From the IMG/VR virus record IMGVR_UViG_3300009176_000042, positions 1 through 43,910 of that record: a DNA stretch of 43,910 nucleotides. One strand, 5' to 3'. Below the pieces are notes generated by a model. It was not told the DNA's origin. It did not search any database and worked only from the letters and a program-made list of their open reading frames with translations. Every line of letters starts with the position of its first letter. The stretch's first letter is position 1. Of this stretch, positions 11,031 through 19,299 are shown one piece after another. This DNA comes from a virus. The translations under genes and the position numbers were made by a program.

Positions 11031-12259
11031 CTGGCCGGCCGATGACATTCGATGGCGAGGTATGGCGCTATGAGGATGACGGCTCGATCGTCGGTGCGCT
11101 CGACGCGGGCCCTACAAGGCCAACAGCAGCCACGCTGCCGCTGCTTGCCAGTGTGGTCATCCCAGTGGGCCCTCAGCACCGTAAGGAAGCCGCGCAAGCG
11201 GTCGCGTCAGTGCTCTGGCAGACGTATCCGGGCGTCGAGGCGATCGTAGTGAATGATACCGGCAGCCCGATTATATCGCCTGCGCATCCAAAGGTGCGGA
11301 TCGTCGACGCGCCGGCACCGGTCGAGGGCAAACGGCGTGCAAGCGTCGCGCGCAACGCGGGGCTGGCAGTGGCCCAGGGGATGTTTACGGTGTTTCTCGA
11401 CGCTGATGACTACTTGCTGCCGAGTGCGATGCAGACGTTTGTCAGGGGGCATGCGCTCCATGATCGAGCGTATAGCTACGGCCATCACTACGCGGTGAAC
11501 CGTAACGGGGAGTGGGCCATGTATCGCCCGCCGGAATACAATCGGGAGAAGCGCGCGAGTCCCATGTCGCACTCGACCGCACCTCCCGATCCGCAACCGA
11601 CGTTGCAGGGCTGTAATTTGCACCCGATCAGCGCGTTTGTACCAACGTGGTGTTTGCGGCAGGTTGGCGGCTTCGACGAGGATGCGCCGGGCTTCGAAGA
11701 TTGGACGCCATGGATCAGGATGGCCCAGGCTGGGTATTGTGGCGAGCGGATCTACGGCCCGGTGTTTGTCTACCGTCACGATCTGGGGCACCTGCACTTC
11801 CCTGACGCAAAGGGCGGGCAAAAACTCATGGACGCCGTAACGGCTCCATACCGAAATAGTAAAGGGGATATAGACATGGCCGGATGCGGATGCGGCGGTG
11901 GTGCAAAGACTGCCAAAGACATGGCGCGCGTGCTGGCGTCGACGTTTGGAGGTGCCGAGTTGACAGATAGTGGCATGGTCATGCTTGAGTATACCGGCAA
12001 GGGTAGCGGCAAGCAGTCGCTGCGCCATCCGGCGACACATCGCACGATTGAGTTTAGCGCGCGGCCCAGCCATCGATATCTTGCGGTGCCGCCGGAAGAG
12101 GTCGATCATTGGCTGGGCCTGGGTTTCTTCCGGCGACAGGTGCCGCCGGCCCCGTTTGTGCCGCCGCCATTGGTTGAGCCCGAAACGGTCGAGCAGCCCG
12201 CGTTTAAGCAGGTCGAGCCGGATCGAGCGCGGCCCAGGCGCGACAAGGTGCCAGCGTGA
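11027..12259 (+). CDS. family 2 glycosyltransferase fused to a Cys/Gly-rich C-terminal domain
   Basis: A 410-residue protein. Residues about 40-280 form a GT-A fold family 2 glycosyltransferase: SVVIPVGP at the start of the fold, VVNDTGSP, the nucleotide-sugar and metal site LDADDYLLP (about 126-134), and the acceptor-side GGFDEDAPGFEDW. From Met284 a separate domain begins with MAGCGCGGGAK and continues into a beta-rich segment (VMLEYTGKGSGKQSL), then a Pro-rich tail. The Cys/Gly-rich domain has its own ribosome binding site and is treated separately. It is the first gene of a glycosylation cassette and probably transfers sugar to a virion protein. Confidence 0.8.
   Translation: MTGRPMTFDGEVWRYEDDGSIVGALDAGPTRPTAATLPLLASVVIPVGPQHRKEAAQAVASVLWQTYPGVEAIVVNDTGSPIISPAHPKVRIVDAPAPVEGKRRASVARNAGLAVAQGMFTVFLDADDYLLPSAMQTFVRGHALHDRAYSYGHHYAVNRNGEWAMYRPPEYNREKRASPMSHSTAPPDPQPTLQGCNLHPISAFVPTWCLRQVGGFDEDAPGFEDWTPWIRMAQAGYCGERIYGPVFVYRHDLGHLHFPDAKGGQKLMDAVTAPYRNSKGDIDMAGCGCGGGAKTAKDMARVLASTFGGAELTDSGMVMLEYTGKGSGKQSLRHPATHRTIEFSARPSHRYLAVPPEEVDHWLGLGFFRRQVPPAPFVPPPLVEPETVEQPAFKQVEPDRARPRRDKVPA
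11861..11878 (+). promoter_or_regulatory. internal ribosome binding site and start inside the glycosyltransferase fusion
   Basis: AAAGGGG (11861-11867) lies eight bases before an in-frame ATG at 11876. Spacing and strength are like those of the capsid gene, which is unexpected in the middle of a reading frame. Confidence 0.55.
11876..12259 (+). CDS. possible separate product: Cys/Gly-rich phage protein (127 aa)
   Basis: The same frame as the C-terminal part of the fused glycosyltransferase, but starting at Met284 behind a strong ribosome binding site. It opens with MAGCGCGGGAK and has a short beta-rich core ending in a DHWLGLGFF segment, then a Pro/Glu-rich tail. Small stand-alone phage proteins starting with a similar Met-x-Gly-Cys-Gly-Cys motif are familiar from virion gene clusters, although I know of no assigned function. 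I infer that two products are made: the long fusion and this short form, perhaps as an abundant virion component. Confidence 0.45.
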   Translation: MAGCGCGGGAKTAKDMARVLASTFGGAELTDSGMVMLEYTGKGSGKQSLRHPATHRTIEFSARPSHRYLAVPPEEVDHWLGLGFFRRQVPPAPFVPPPLVEPETVEQPAFKQVEPDRARPRRDKVPA

Positions 12260-12597
12260 CGACGCACATACTTGATCTGCAATACGCGCTCGATGATATG
12301 GAGAAGTCGAAAGACGCTGCATACAAGGAGCGGGATCAGTGTCTTGTGCTCATGGCGCTTATGGCGCAACGACTAGGGCTAAAGACAGGAATCGGCTTGC
12401 ATCGTGATGGGCCTGGGGAGGAATGGTATTCGGAATGGCGCAACATTCTGTTTATTGATTTGCCTTCCGGTCAAGTCTCATGGCACATTCACGACAGTGA
12501 GACATCATGGTTTTACTTCGTCGGTGCGTATGATGGCGAGTGGGATGGTCACACGACCGAAGAAAAGTATCAGCGCGTTATGGAGCCAGGGCTGTGA
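12256..12597 (+). CDS. conserved phage protein with a C-terminal WDGHTTEEKY motif
   Basis: A 113-residue protein starting at GTG in a GTGA overlap. The N-terminus is a charged helix; the C-terminal half has SWHIHDSETSWF, then YDGEWDGHTTEEKYQRV. This ending is familiar from hypothetical proteins of many phages, but its function is unknown to me. His, Trp and Asp conservation hints at an enzyme or a ligand-binding role. It sits inside the glycosylation cassette, coupled to genes on both sides, so a role there is possible. Confidence 0.65.
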   Translation: MTTHILDLQYALDDMEKSKDAAYKERDQCLVLMALMAQRLGLKTGIGLHRDGPGEEWYSEWRNILFIDLPSGQVSWHIHDSETSWFYFVGAYDGEWDGHTTEEKYQRVMEPGL

Positions 12598-13232
12598 TCG
12601 CGGCGATCATGCCAGTCAGGGGCCGACTCGAGCAGACCATGCGCAACGTGGCACGGCTGATCGCGACAGCGGGCCCGATCGAGTGGCGATTGACGTGCAT
12701 CGGCGGCGAAGAAGAAGCTGACGTGTTGCAAGCGTGCATGGAAGCGGGCGCAAAGGTGCGGCACATCCTGAAGCCAAAGCTAACCTACTGGGAAGCGATG
12801 GACGAAGAAACCAAGTTGACCGATCAGCCGTTCATCGTCAATCTCGCCAACGATCTGCTACCCGGGCGGCACTGGCTGTCGCGGGCCTTCGCTGAGTATC
12901 GGTGCTGCTTTGGCTCGGGCGATGGACTGCTCGGCTTTAACGATGGCATACACGACGAGGGGCTGTCGCCGCACTTCTTGATCAGCCGCAACCTGCTGAC
13001 GCGGCTCGGCGGCTGGCCGGTCTGGTATCAGCATGAGTATGGCGACGCTGAGCTATGCGCAAGGGCCCAGGCGCTGGGGGCCTACAGCAAGGCGCCATGG
13101 GCAACCCTGTACCATGACCATCCGATCAACGGGGCCGAGACTGATCCGGTCTATGCTGAAGGGCAGGCGACGCGGGCGCGCGATGGTCGGCTATTCAACG
13201 AGCGGAGGGCCCAGCGATGGCCGCGCGTTTGA
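12594..13232 (+). CDS. glycosyltransferase, family 2-like
   Basis: Starts at GTG in a GTGA overlap (the first ATG is five codons later); 212 residues. The start AIMPVRGRLEQT matches the first strand of family 2 enzymes; VNLANDLLPG occupies the usual DXD region as an Asn-Asp variant, and GWPVWYQHEYGDAELCARA fits the later acceptor and acidic motif. The degenerate DXD region means activity is not certain. Its C-terminus overlaps the next glycosyltransferase by 16 bases. Confidence 0.7.
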   Translation: MIAAIMPVRGRLEQTMRNVARLIATAGPIEWRLTCIGGEEEADVLQACMEAGAKVRHILKPKLTYWEAMDEETKLTDQPFIVNLANDLLPGRHWLSRAFAEYRCCFGSGDGLLGFNDGIHDEGLSPHFLISRNLLTRLGGWPVWYQHEYGDAELCARAQALGAYSKAPWATLYHDHPINGAETDPVYAEGQATRARDGRLFNERRAQRWPRV

Positions 13233-13789
13233 GTATCATCGTACCAACGCACGACGGCGACGGGCTCGATCGCCTCTTCGTAAGCGTCGAGGATCAGCTA
13301 CAGCCGGGCGATGAGGTGCTGATTGTTGGCGACATCCATGACGGGCCGTTGTCGGATGAGGTAATGCAAACGATCCGCAGCGCAAGGCATAACTATCTGT
13401 CATTCGACGCCGGGCATCATTGCTGGGGCCATTGTCAGATCAACGAAGGAATCACATGGGCTAACGGCGATTACTTGATGTTCATTGACGACGATGACTG
13501 CGTACCGGCTGGGGCCCTCGACAGTATTCGGCGGGCCCTCGCTGAGCAAGTCGAGCCCAGGCCGCTGATGTTCAAATTCTACTCGCGTCGACACAATACC
13601 TATCTGCCGCAAGGGCACTACATACGCGAGAGCGCGATCGGCGGGCATGCCATGGTTGTCCCAAACGTACCAGAACGGCTTGGGACGTGGGCATGCCGGT
13701 ACGCTGGGGATTACGACTGGATTGTATCAACTGTCGCGCTGTGGCCTTCTGGTGTGGCCTGGTACGACGATGTGATAGCGTGTGCATGA
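13217..13789 (+). CDS. family 2 glycosyltransferase (compact, 190 aa)
   Basis: Clear GT-A motifs: LSIIVPTHDGDGLDRL at the N-terminus, GDEVLIVGD, then LMFIDDDDCVP containing the Asp-rich metal and nucleotide-sugar site at about residues 87-97. At 190 residues it is shorter than usual and lacks much of the C-terminal acceptor region, although a WACRYAGDYDWI segment may hold the catalytic acid. It overlaps the upstream glycosyltransferase by 16 bases and the next gene by ATGA. Confidence 0.8.
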   Translation: MAARLSIIVPTHDGDGLDRLFVSVEDQLQPGDEVLIVGDIHDGPLSDEVMQTIRSARHNYLSFDAGHHCWGHCQINEGITWANGDYLMFIDDDDCVPAGALDSIRRALAEQVEPRPLMFKFYSRRHNTYLPQGHYIRESAIGGHAMVVPNVPERLGTWACRYAGDYDWIVSTVALWPSGVAWYDDVIACA

Positions 13790-14217
13790 TGGATATGCGA
13801 CGAGCAACAAGTGAATGGGACGCCGAAGTCATTCGCGTGATCCGCAACAGCGGTCGACAGTGGATGACCCGCGATACACGCGAGATCACCTATGATGCGC
13901 AACAGTTATGGTGGGCCCGATTCTCGACCGAAGAAACCATGCGGATCTGGATCGCGTCAGTCGCGACAACCGACATCGGATACGGTCTACTGCGCTTCGA
14001 AGCCCGGCAGTGGTGGGCAAGCCTGGCGGTGCTGCCACGCTATCAGGGGCAGGGGTATGGAACTGATATCTACCGTTACCTGGCAGCCTCGACCGATCAA
14101 GATGTGTATGCCGAGATCCTGGCGGATAACACGCCGTCGATCAAGGCGTGTTTAGGGGCGGGCTATACAATCGCCTACGCCATGGATAAGCATGCGGTAT
14201 TGGTGCATCGAAAATGA
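13786..14217 (+). CDS. GNAT-family N-acetyltransferase
   Basis: Start at the ATG overlapping the previous stop; 143 residues. The acetyl-CoA binding loop is visible as LAVLPRYQGQGYGTDIYRYL (about residues 82-101, Q-x-x-G-x-G type), and AEILADNTPSIKACLGAGY is the usual Asn-containing C-terminal helix. Next to glycosyltransferases and a sugar aminotransferase, it probably N-acetylates an amino sugar made by the DegT-like enzyme. A protein acetyltransferase role cannot be excluded. Confidence 0.8.
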   Translation: MMDMRRATSEWDAEVIRVIRNSGRQWMTRDTREITYDAQQLWWARFSTEETMRIWIASVATTDIGYGLLRFEARQWWASLAVLPRYQGQGYGTDIYRYLAASTDQDVYAEILADNTPSIKACLGAGYTIAYAMDKHAVLVHRK

Positions 14218-14897
14218 CAACTGTCGCAACCATCCTGCTGAGCTACAATCGGCCGCGCATGCTGTGCGAGGCGCTGTCGACCTGCCTTGATTGTGATCAA
14301 CTGATCGTGACGGACGACGGATCAGACTTCGATGCGCGGGCGATGGTCAAGGGCTGCCGGGCCGATGCGCAGATGGTAACAGCACCGCGCATGCCAGTCG
14401 AGCAACGACTGAAGGCGGCGCGACTGGGCAAGCTGATCAATTCGGCGCTGGGGCTTGTGCGGTGCGATGTGGTTACATACCTGTGCGACGACGATCTGTT
14501 TCATCCGCAGTGGCTGCCGACGGTTCGGGCATGGTTCGATCACTATCCGGATCAGCATTGGATGCGCGGGGCATGGATGGCCTTCGACGAGAGTGATCCC
14601 AGTCGCACGCCGGCACCATGCAAGCTCGACGGGAGGCAGCTCACAACCGGTAATTTCGCACACCGGATCGCGTGTGTCACAGAAGAGCTGATCGGCTGGG
14701 ATGAAACGACCATCGCAAGCCATGATAACGCCTTCTTGTGGAATGCCAGCCGAGTACACGACATGCGCCTGATCCCCTTCGGCGGGGTGGTAGCAGGATG
14801 GCGGCGACTGCACAAGCATAACGCGCTGGCGTACGCTGAGCGCGACGGCTATTCGAAGGATGGCGCGCAACTGTTCGCAGGGGGCATGCTGGAATGA
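14214..14897 (+). CDS. family 2 glycosyltransferase
   Basis: A 227-residue GT-A protein: VATILLSYNRPRML at the start, LIVTDDGSDFDA as the second acidic motif, and VTYLCDDDLFHPQW as the DXD region at about residues 86-99. The C-terminal region has ELIGWDETTIASHDNAFLW, fitting the catalytic or acceptor part. ATGA overlaps join it to the acetyltransferase upstream and the aminotransferase downstream, so the three are probably made together and act in one pathway. Confidence 0.85.
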   Translation: MTTVATILLSYNRPRMLCEALSTCLDCDQLIVTDDGSDFDARAMVKGCRADAQMVTAPRMPVEQRLKAARLGKLINSALGLVRCDVVTYLCDDDLFHPQWLPTVRAWFDHYPDQHWMRGAWMAFDESDPSRTPAPCKLDGRQLTTGNFAHRIACVTEELIGWDETTIASHDNAFLWNASRVHDMRLIPFGGVVAGWRRLHKHNALAYAERDGYSKDGAQLFAGGMLE

Positions 14898-15928
14898 TCC
14901 CACTGTTCAAAGTCGCCATGAGTCCCGAAGCCCCAGCGATCGTTGCTCGGGTGCTTCAGTCTGGGTATATCGGGCAGGGCGATCATGTCGATCGATTCGA
15001 AAGCGCGCTACAAACGTTGCTCAATACGCCGTACGCGCCGATCACAACCAACAGCTGCACATCGGCGATTGATCTGGCCTTACACCTGATCGGCATTGGC
15101 CCAGGCGACGAGGTGATCACAACGCCAGTGACCTGCACGGCAACCAACAGCCCGATCGTTAATCGCGGCGCACGGCCGGTCTGGGCCGATGTCGACCCGT
15201 ATACCGGACTGATCAACCCGCTCGACGTTGCGCGCCGGATTACGAAACGAACGAAGGCGATCATGGCCGTCGACTGGGGCGGTGCGCTGTGCGATTACGA
15301 CCGGTTGCGCGAATTCGACTTGCCGGTGATTCAGGATGCGGCGCATCATATGACATCGCCCAGCGGCGACTATGCGTGCTACAGCTTCCAGGCGATCAAG
15401 TTCCTGACCTGTGGCGATGGCGGGGCGCTGCACTGCCCAGCGCATCAGGTCGAGCGCGCTCGGCTGCTCAGGTGGTACGGGCTCGATCGGCGATCGAAGG
15501 CCGATTTCCGGTGTGAACAGAACATCACGGAAGTCGGCTACAAGTATCATATGAACGACATCGCAGCGGCGATCGGGCTGGCCAATATCGGCAGCGTGTC
15601 AGACCGGATCGGTCGACATCGGGCGAATGCCGCATCCTACGCGCGCTACCTCGACCAACCGGCGACGTTCGATCTCGATTCGGCATGGTGGCTGTATACA
15701 ATCTTGGTCGAGGATCGGCCTGGGTTCATTAACTACATGGCCGACAAGGGGATCGCGTGCAGCCCAGTACACGCGCGGAACGATACGCATGATGGATTCT
15801 GTTATCCCAATGGCCCGTTGCCGGGGGTCGATCATTTCGCGTCGCGCAACGTGGCGATCCCGGTCGGATGGTGGCTGACTGACAACGACCGGCGCCAGAT
15901 CGTCGAGGCGGTGATCGCATGGCGCTGA
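14894..15928 (+). CDS. DegT/DnrJ/EryC1-type sugar aminotransferase
   Basis: A 344-residue PLP enzyme of the DegT/ArnB fold. The N-terminal AIDLALHLIGIGPGDEVITT is typical. Asp148 in VIQDAAHH should contact the pyridine nitrogen, and Lys169 in YSFQAIKFLTCGDGG is the Schiff-base lysine. Members convert keto-sugar nucleotides to amino sugars using glutamate. The GNAT enzyme two genes upstream would complete an acetamido sugar. The nucleotide-sugar dehydratase expected before it is not in the window and is probably host-supplied. Slightly shorter than usual family members (360-400), with the C-terminal small domain compact. Confidence 0.9.
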   Translation: MIPLFKVAMSPEAPAIVARVLQSGYIGQGDHVDRFESALQTLLNTPYAPITTNSCTSAIDLALHLIGIGPGDEVITTPVTCTATNSPIVNRGARPVWADVDPYTGLINPLDVARRITKRTKAIMAVDWGGALCDYDRLREFDLPVIQDAAHHMTSPSGDYACYSFQAIKFLTCGDGGALHCPAHQVERARLLRWYGLDRRSKADFRCEQNITEVGYKYHMNDIAAAIGLANIGSVSDRIGRHRANAASYARYLDQPATFDLDSAWWLYTILVEDRPGFINYMADKGIACSPVHARNDTHDGFCYPNGPLPGVDHFASRNVAIPVGWWLTDNDRRQIVEAVIAWR

Positions 15929-16209
15929 TGCTGATCATGCCGCTCTTAGCGGCGCTGGCAGTCTACCGCGTCGCGACTGATCTCGCCTGGGAGTATGGCC
16001 CGTTTGGATTATTCGCACGCATGCGCGGCTGGGCCATGACGAATACGCCGCATTGGGTTGCCGAAGGCGTCACATGTCCGATCTGTTGGTCATTCTGGCT
16101 GTCGCTGCCGGCGGGGCTGCTGATCAGTCCAGACGCCATGGGGCTCGTCTATTGGCTTGCTATCGCGGGGGCTGTTGCATTGGCAGTGAGGGCAACCACA
16201 AGTGAGTGA
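15919..16209 (+). CDS. DUF1360-like membrane protein
   Basis: A 96-residue integral membrane protein with hydrophobic segments at about residues 2-16, 55-70 and 75-92. The pattern YRVATDLAWEYGPFGLFARM, followed by CPICWSFW, matches the DUF1360 family, which has a conserved Cys-x2-Cys-x-x-x-Trp after an Arg/Asp/Gly-Pro motif. Family members are frequent in phages near virion genes; function is unknown. It overlaps the genes on both sides, so it belongs to the same operon as the glycosylation cassette. Confidence 0.7.
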   Translation: MALMLIMPLLAALAVYRVATDLAWEYGPFGLFARMRGWAMTNTPHWVAEGVTCPICWSFWLSLPAGLLISPDAMGLVYWLAIAGAVALAVRATTSE

Positions 16210-16447
16210 AGGCGGATCGGCACAACCCATGGCCATTAGCTCGACCGCTATTCAGCAGGGCGGCGCGGCGCTGCCGGTGATCGTCGTGAGCGGGCAACCG
16301 ACGATCGGCGGCGCTGCGCAGCCGGTCTATGTTGTGACATCGGGCCCAGTCCAGGGCGGCGGCCCCATGCGCGTGGTAGCGGCGGCAGTCGGCGCGGTCG
16401 TCGAGGGCGGGCCCGCGATCCCAGTGTATGTTATCTCGGGCAGTCTC
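16202..16447 (+). repeat. copy A of duplicated anchor module
   Basis: Codes for about 82 residues of Gly-Gly-x-Ala-x-Pro-Val-x-Val-x-Ser repeats. The same module, with most residues conserved in the same order, starts the protein at 19929. Confidence 0.75.
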
Positions 16448-17773
16448 AACCCTGATCCGAACCTGAGCGGCCCGGCATTCGCTGCGCAGAATACACCGTA
16501 TACCAACGACATGGGGCCGGATGGCTACAGTTGGGCTCAGGCGGGGCCATTCGGCCCGTTGACGGTCGACCAATACGGCAAGCTGATCACGATCAGCGAG
16601 AATAGCGGCGGAGATCATGCGATCACGTATTCAAACGACAGCGGCTCGACATGGGCAGATGCGCTCAGCTTGGATTTTTTAACGCGCGGATCGGCAGCCT
16701 ATAACAGTGCTGACGATGTACTAGAAGTTATCTGGAATGCCCAGGTTGCAACCGACGGCATTCTGTACCGGCGCTACAGCCCAACGCGCGATGGCAGCAA
16801 TAACATTACAGCATGGACGGCGCTTAACGCGGGCTATGCAGTGATCGACGCGCAGACGACCGGCACCATGGTCTATGAGCATCCGTGTATCCTGTGGTTA
16901 AACGATGCAGCCTACGGGGCGCATGGCGCGGTGGTATTAGCCTGGGCCGCGCGCAATACCGGCGTCGGCGGCGTGGGAAACGAGATCCGCGCGGTGATGC
17001 GAGCGCTGACGAATACGGCGGCCGATGGCGTCGCGCTCAACTGGACACATATCGGGATCGCAAGCGTTACGACGATCGGCAACGCGCCCGGCAGCGCAAG
17101 CTATACCGCACTCGTCGCCAATGCGACAACTGGCACACCGCATCCGGCGCTGCTGCGGCTGGCCAACAGCGATCTATTTCTCGGCTATCACAATGGCACA
17201 GTGACGGCTGGGCGCATGGCTGGGGCATGGCTGGGGCGGCGCGCAACATGGGCGGCTGGTAGCAACAACTGGACTGCTCTTGCGGCCCCCGTCACGATCA
17301 GTAATCTTGTGCGGGCCGGCAGCGATACGGGATCGGCACAGAAGGGCGAACTGCTCAGCAAGCCCAGGCAGGATGCGGCTGGCAACATTTATCTGGGCAT
17401 CGCCACATGGAAGAGCAACGCCGACGGCGACACATGGGGCTATGCACAGATTACGCCAGGCGATGTGGTAACGCTCGTAGACGTATATTCCGCGCTCGGG
17501 GCCCACAGCTACGCGCCGGATGGCGATATCGACTACGACACGACAACCGATCGGCTGATCGTCAGCTACATCACAACGGTCGATCAGGATGCCTATGTGC
17601 AACTCTTCAACGGGACCGACGAGGCACACGATCCGCTGCTTGCCTTCGACGCGGCGCCGGTCGACATTCCGCTGATCCATACCCGAGCGGTGCCGGGCAA
17701 GCTGGCCATGCTCTTTCGCGACACAAGCGCGCCATTTGCGGGCTACTTTGGTACATTGGAGTGGGCATTGTGA
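16202..17773 (+). CDS. virion adhesin with repeat anchor and BNR/sialidase-like beta-propeller
   Basis: Starts at GTG, overlapping the previous gene by 8 bases; 523 residues. Residues 1-82 hold Gly-Gly-x-Ala-x-Pro-Val repeats (GGAAQPVYVVTSG, GGPAIPVYVISG) closely related to the N-terminus of the gene at 19929. The rest is beta-rich with an Asp-box (SNDSGSTW, about residue 144), typical of BNR/sialidase-fold propellers, and phrases such as VLWLNDAAY-like strands at blade spacing. It could bind or trim host surface glycans. Catalytic sialidase residues cannot be assigned with confidence. Confidence 0.65.
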   Translation: MSEGGSAQPMAISSTAIQQGGAALPVIVVSGQPTIGGAAQPVYVVTSGPVQGGGPMRVVAAAVGAVVEGGPAIPVYVISGSLNPDPNLSGPAFAAQNTPYTNDMGPDGYSWAQAGPFGPLTVDQYGKLITISENSGGDHAITYSNDSGSTWADALSLDFLTRGSAAYNSADDVLEVIWNAQVATDGILYRRYSPTRDGSNNITAWTALNAGYAVIDAQTTGTMVYEHPCILWLNDAAYGAHGAVVLAWAARNTGVGGVGNEIRAVMRALTNTAADGVALNWTHIGIASVTTIGNAPGSASYTALVANATTGTPHPALLRLANSDLFLGYHNGTVTAGRMAGAWLGRRATWAAGSNNWTALAAPVTISNLVRAGSDTGSAQKGELLSKPRQDAAGNIYLGIATWKSNADGDTWGYAQITPGDVVTLVDVYSALGAHSYAPDGDIDYDTTTDRLIVSYITTVDQDAYVQLFNGTDEAHDPLLAFDAAPVDIPLIHTRAVPGKLAMLFRDTSAPFAGYFGTLEWAL

Positions 17774-18492
17774 ACGGTGGCATGCAAACTCTCGACGGCA
17801 TCACGCCAAACAAACGTTTGAGCGGTGGCGGTACGCCAACCATACCAAGTGACATCGCAGGGCTACTCTTCTGGTTTAAGACGCCAATCAGCGGCGCAAC
17901 GGATAACGTTGCGATTAGCACATGGCCGGATAGCAGCAGCGCCGCACGTACGGCAACACCGAATGGCACGGGGCTGATCTACCGCACGAATATTATCAAT
18001 AGCCTCGCAATTGTCGATGTGCAGAATGATTATGCGCTGTTCTCGTCTGCGAGCCTTGGCACGTCACAAACCGCGTTCATTGTTCTACGGCCCATTGCGA
18101 GCTTTAACAACGGTGCGGTGATTGGCGGTGATGCGAACGGCAAGTACATTCCGTTCATCGATGCAACTGACATCTACTATCGCGCGGTGTCAACAGACGG
18201 TTTCGTGAGTGTGCCGCATGGGGGATTGACGACGAACACGCCATACCTGATTGAGATTATCAGGAGCGGGGTGAGCGTAGACTTTTACAAGAACGCTGTG
18301 CAGCTCAGTACGACGCAAACGCTTGGGGCCAATACTGCGTTGACGGTTGTGCAGTTGTTTGGGACGGGTGGCGCGAATTTCCCGCCAACGTTCATGCAGT
18401 TTGCGGAACTATTCGTATACGATTCGGCGCTCTCGACATCCGATCGGCAGGCGATGGAAGCCTATGTTAGCTCGCGTTATGCGTTCTTCTAA
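17770..18492 (+). CDS. LamG/concanavalin-like lectin-domain virion protein
   Basis: Starts at GTG in a GTGA overlap with the previous gene (an ATG is four codons in); 240 residues. After a Gly/Thr/Pro linker, GLLFWFKTPISG and STWPDSSSAARTATP open a LamG-like beta-sandwich that ends with FAELFVYDSALSTSDRQAM and YVSSRYAFF, the typical final strand and helix of such domains. These domains bind carbohydrates or decorate capsids and tails. An open frame continues upstream to 17407, but that part is a shadow of the previous gene. Confidence 0.7.
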   Translation: MNGGMQTLDGITPNKRLSGGGTPTIPSDIAGLLFWFKTPISGATDNVAISTWPDSSSAARTATPNGTGLIYRTNIINSLAIVDVQNDYALFSSASLGTSQTAFIVLRPIASFNNGAVIGGDANGKYIPFIDATDIYYRAVSTDGFVSVPHGGLTTNTPYLIEIIRSGVSVDFYKNAVQLSTTQTLGANTALTVVQLFGTGGANFPPTFMQFAELFVYDSALSTSDRQAMEAYVSSRYAFF

Positions 18493-18500
18493 GGATTGAC

Positions 18501-19298
18501 ATGGCTAAACTTTCATTGGTTAAGGGAACAACAAGCTACCGCGCATATATCTTTGTGCAAGATTCGTCAGTTACGACGGGCGCGGGGCTGACTGGGCTGG
18601 CATTCGGCACTGCGAATCTTGTCGCATCGTACGTGCGGCCCGGCGCAGCTCGGCAGGCGATCACGCTGATCACTCAAACCGCGACAGGGGCATACAGTAG
18701 CGGCGGCTTCGTCGAGGTCGACAGCGCAAATATGCCGGGGGTCTATCGGGTGGACATTCCGGATGCCGCGCTCGCAACCGGCGTCGACGCCGTTGTTGTG
18801 ATGCTGAAGGGTGCCGCAAACATGGTGCCGGTCGTGCTGGAAGTTGAGCTCACGGCGATCAATAATCAAGTCGCGTCCAATGGCGGGCTGACGAACCTCG
18901 ACGTCGCAGTATCAAGCCGGTCGACCTACGCGGGCGGGGCCGTGGCGAGTGTTACAGCGGCTGTTACAGTCGGCACAAACAACGATAAGACTGGTTATGC
19001 CTTGTCTGGGGCTGGTGTGAGCGCGGTACAGCTCGGGCTGTCGACGGTAACGACCGCTCAGGTCAATGCTGAAGTCGTCGACGCGCTATCAGTCGACACC
19101 TATGCAGAGCCTTCAGCGGTGCCGGTCGCAACCGCAAGCCTGGCAGCCAAGATCGGATGGCTTATGGCCCTTGCACGCAACAAGCTGACCCAGACGAGCG
19201 CAACGCAGACGCTCCGTAATAACGGCGACAGCAGCGACATCGCGACGGCGGCCGTATCTGACGACGGGACAACATTCACGCGCAACGGATGGTCATAG
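18501..19298 (+). CDS. phage structural/fibre protein
   Basis: A 265-residue protein with an AAGGATTG ribosome binding site upstream. It is rich in Ala, Val, Thr and Gly. The segment NMPGVYRVDIPDAALATG followed by VVVMLKGAANMVPV is familiar from virion proteins of many phages, often next to fibre genes. The C-terminal region (about residues 135-265) is Ala/Val/Thr-rich and possibly trimeric fibre-like. No enzymatic motif is present. Confidence 0.6.
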   Translation: MAKLSLVKGTTSYRAYIFVQDSSVTTGAGLTGLAFGTANLVASYVRPGAARQAITLITQTATGAYSSGGFVEVDSANMPGVYRVDIPDAALATGVDAVVVMLKGAANMVPVVLEVELTAINNQVASNGGLTNLDVAVSSRSTYAGGAVASVTAAVTVGTNNDKTGYALSGAGVSAVQLGLSTVTTAQVNAEVVDALSVDTYAEPSAVPVATASLAAKIGWLMALARNKLTQTSATQTLRNNGDSSDIATAAVSDDGTTFTRNGWS

Positions 19299-19299
19299 C

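Noticed and set aside
11207-12322. Long minus-strand open frame opposite the first glycosyltransferase
   Set aside because: Basic, low-quality composition and no motifs; it is a GC-rich shadow of a gene with clear family motifs on the plus strand. Other long minus-strand frames under the structural genes were dismissed for the same reason.
12594-15928. Glycosylation cassette as a DNA-glucosylation system like that of T4
   Set aside because: The genes are family 2 type with an amino-sugar pathway, not T4-type glucosyltransferases, and no hydroxymethyl-pyrimidine synthesis gene is present.
17407-17769. Upstream extension of the LamG protein to 17407
   Set aside because: The extension is Arg-rich shadow sequence of the propeller gene; the GTGA junction at 17770 gives a natural start.
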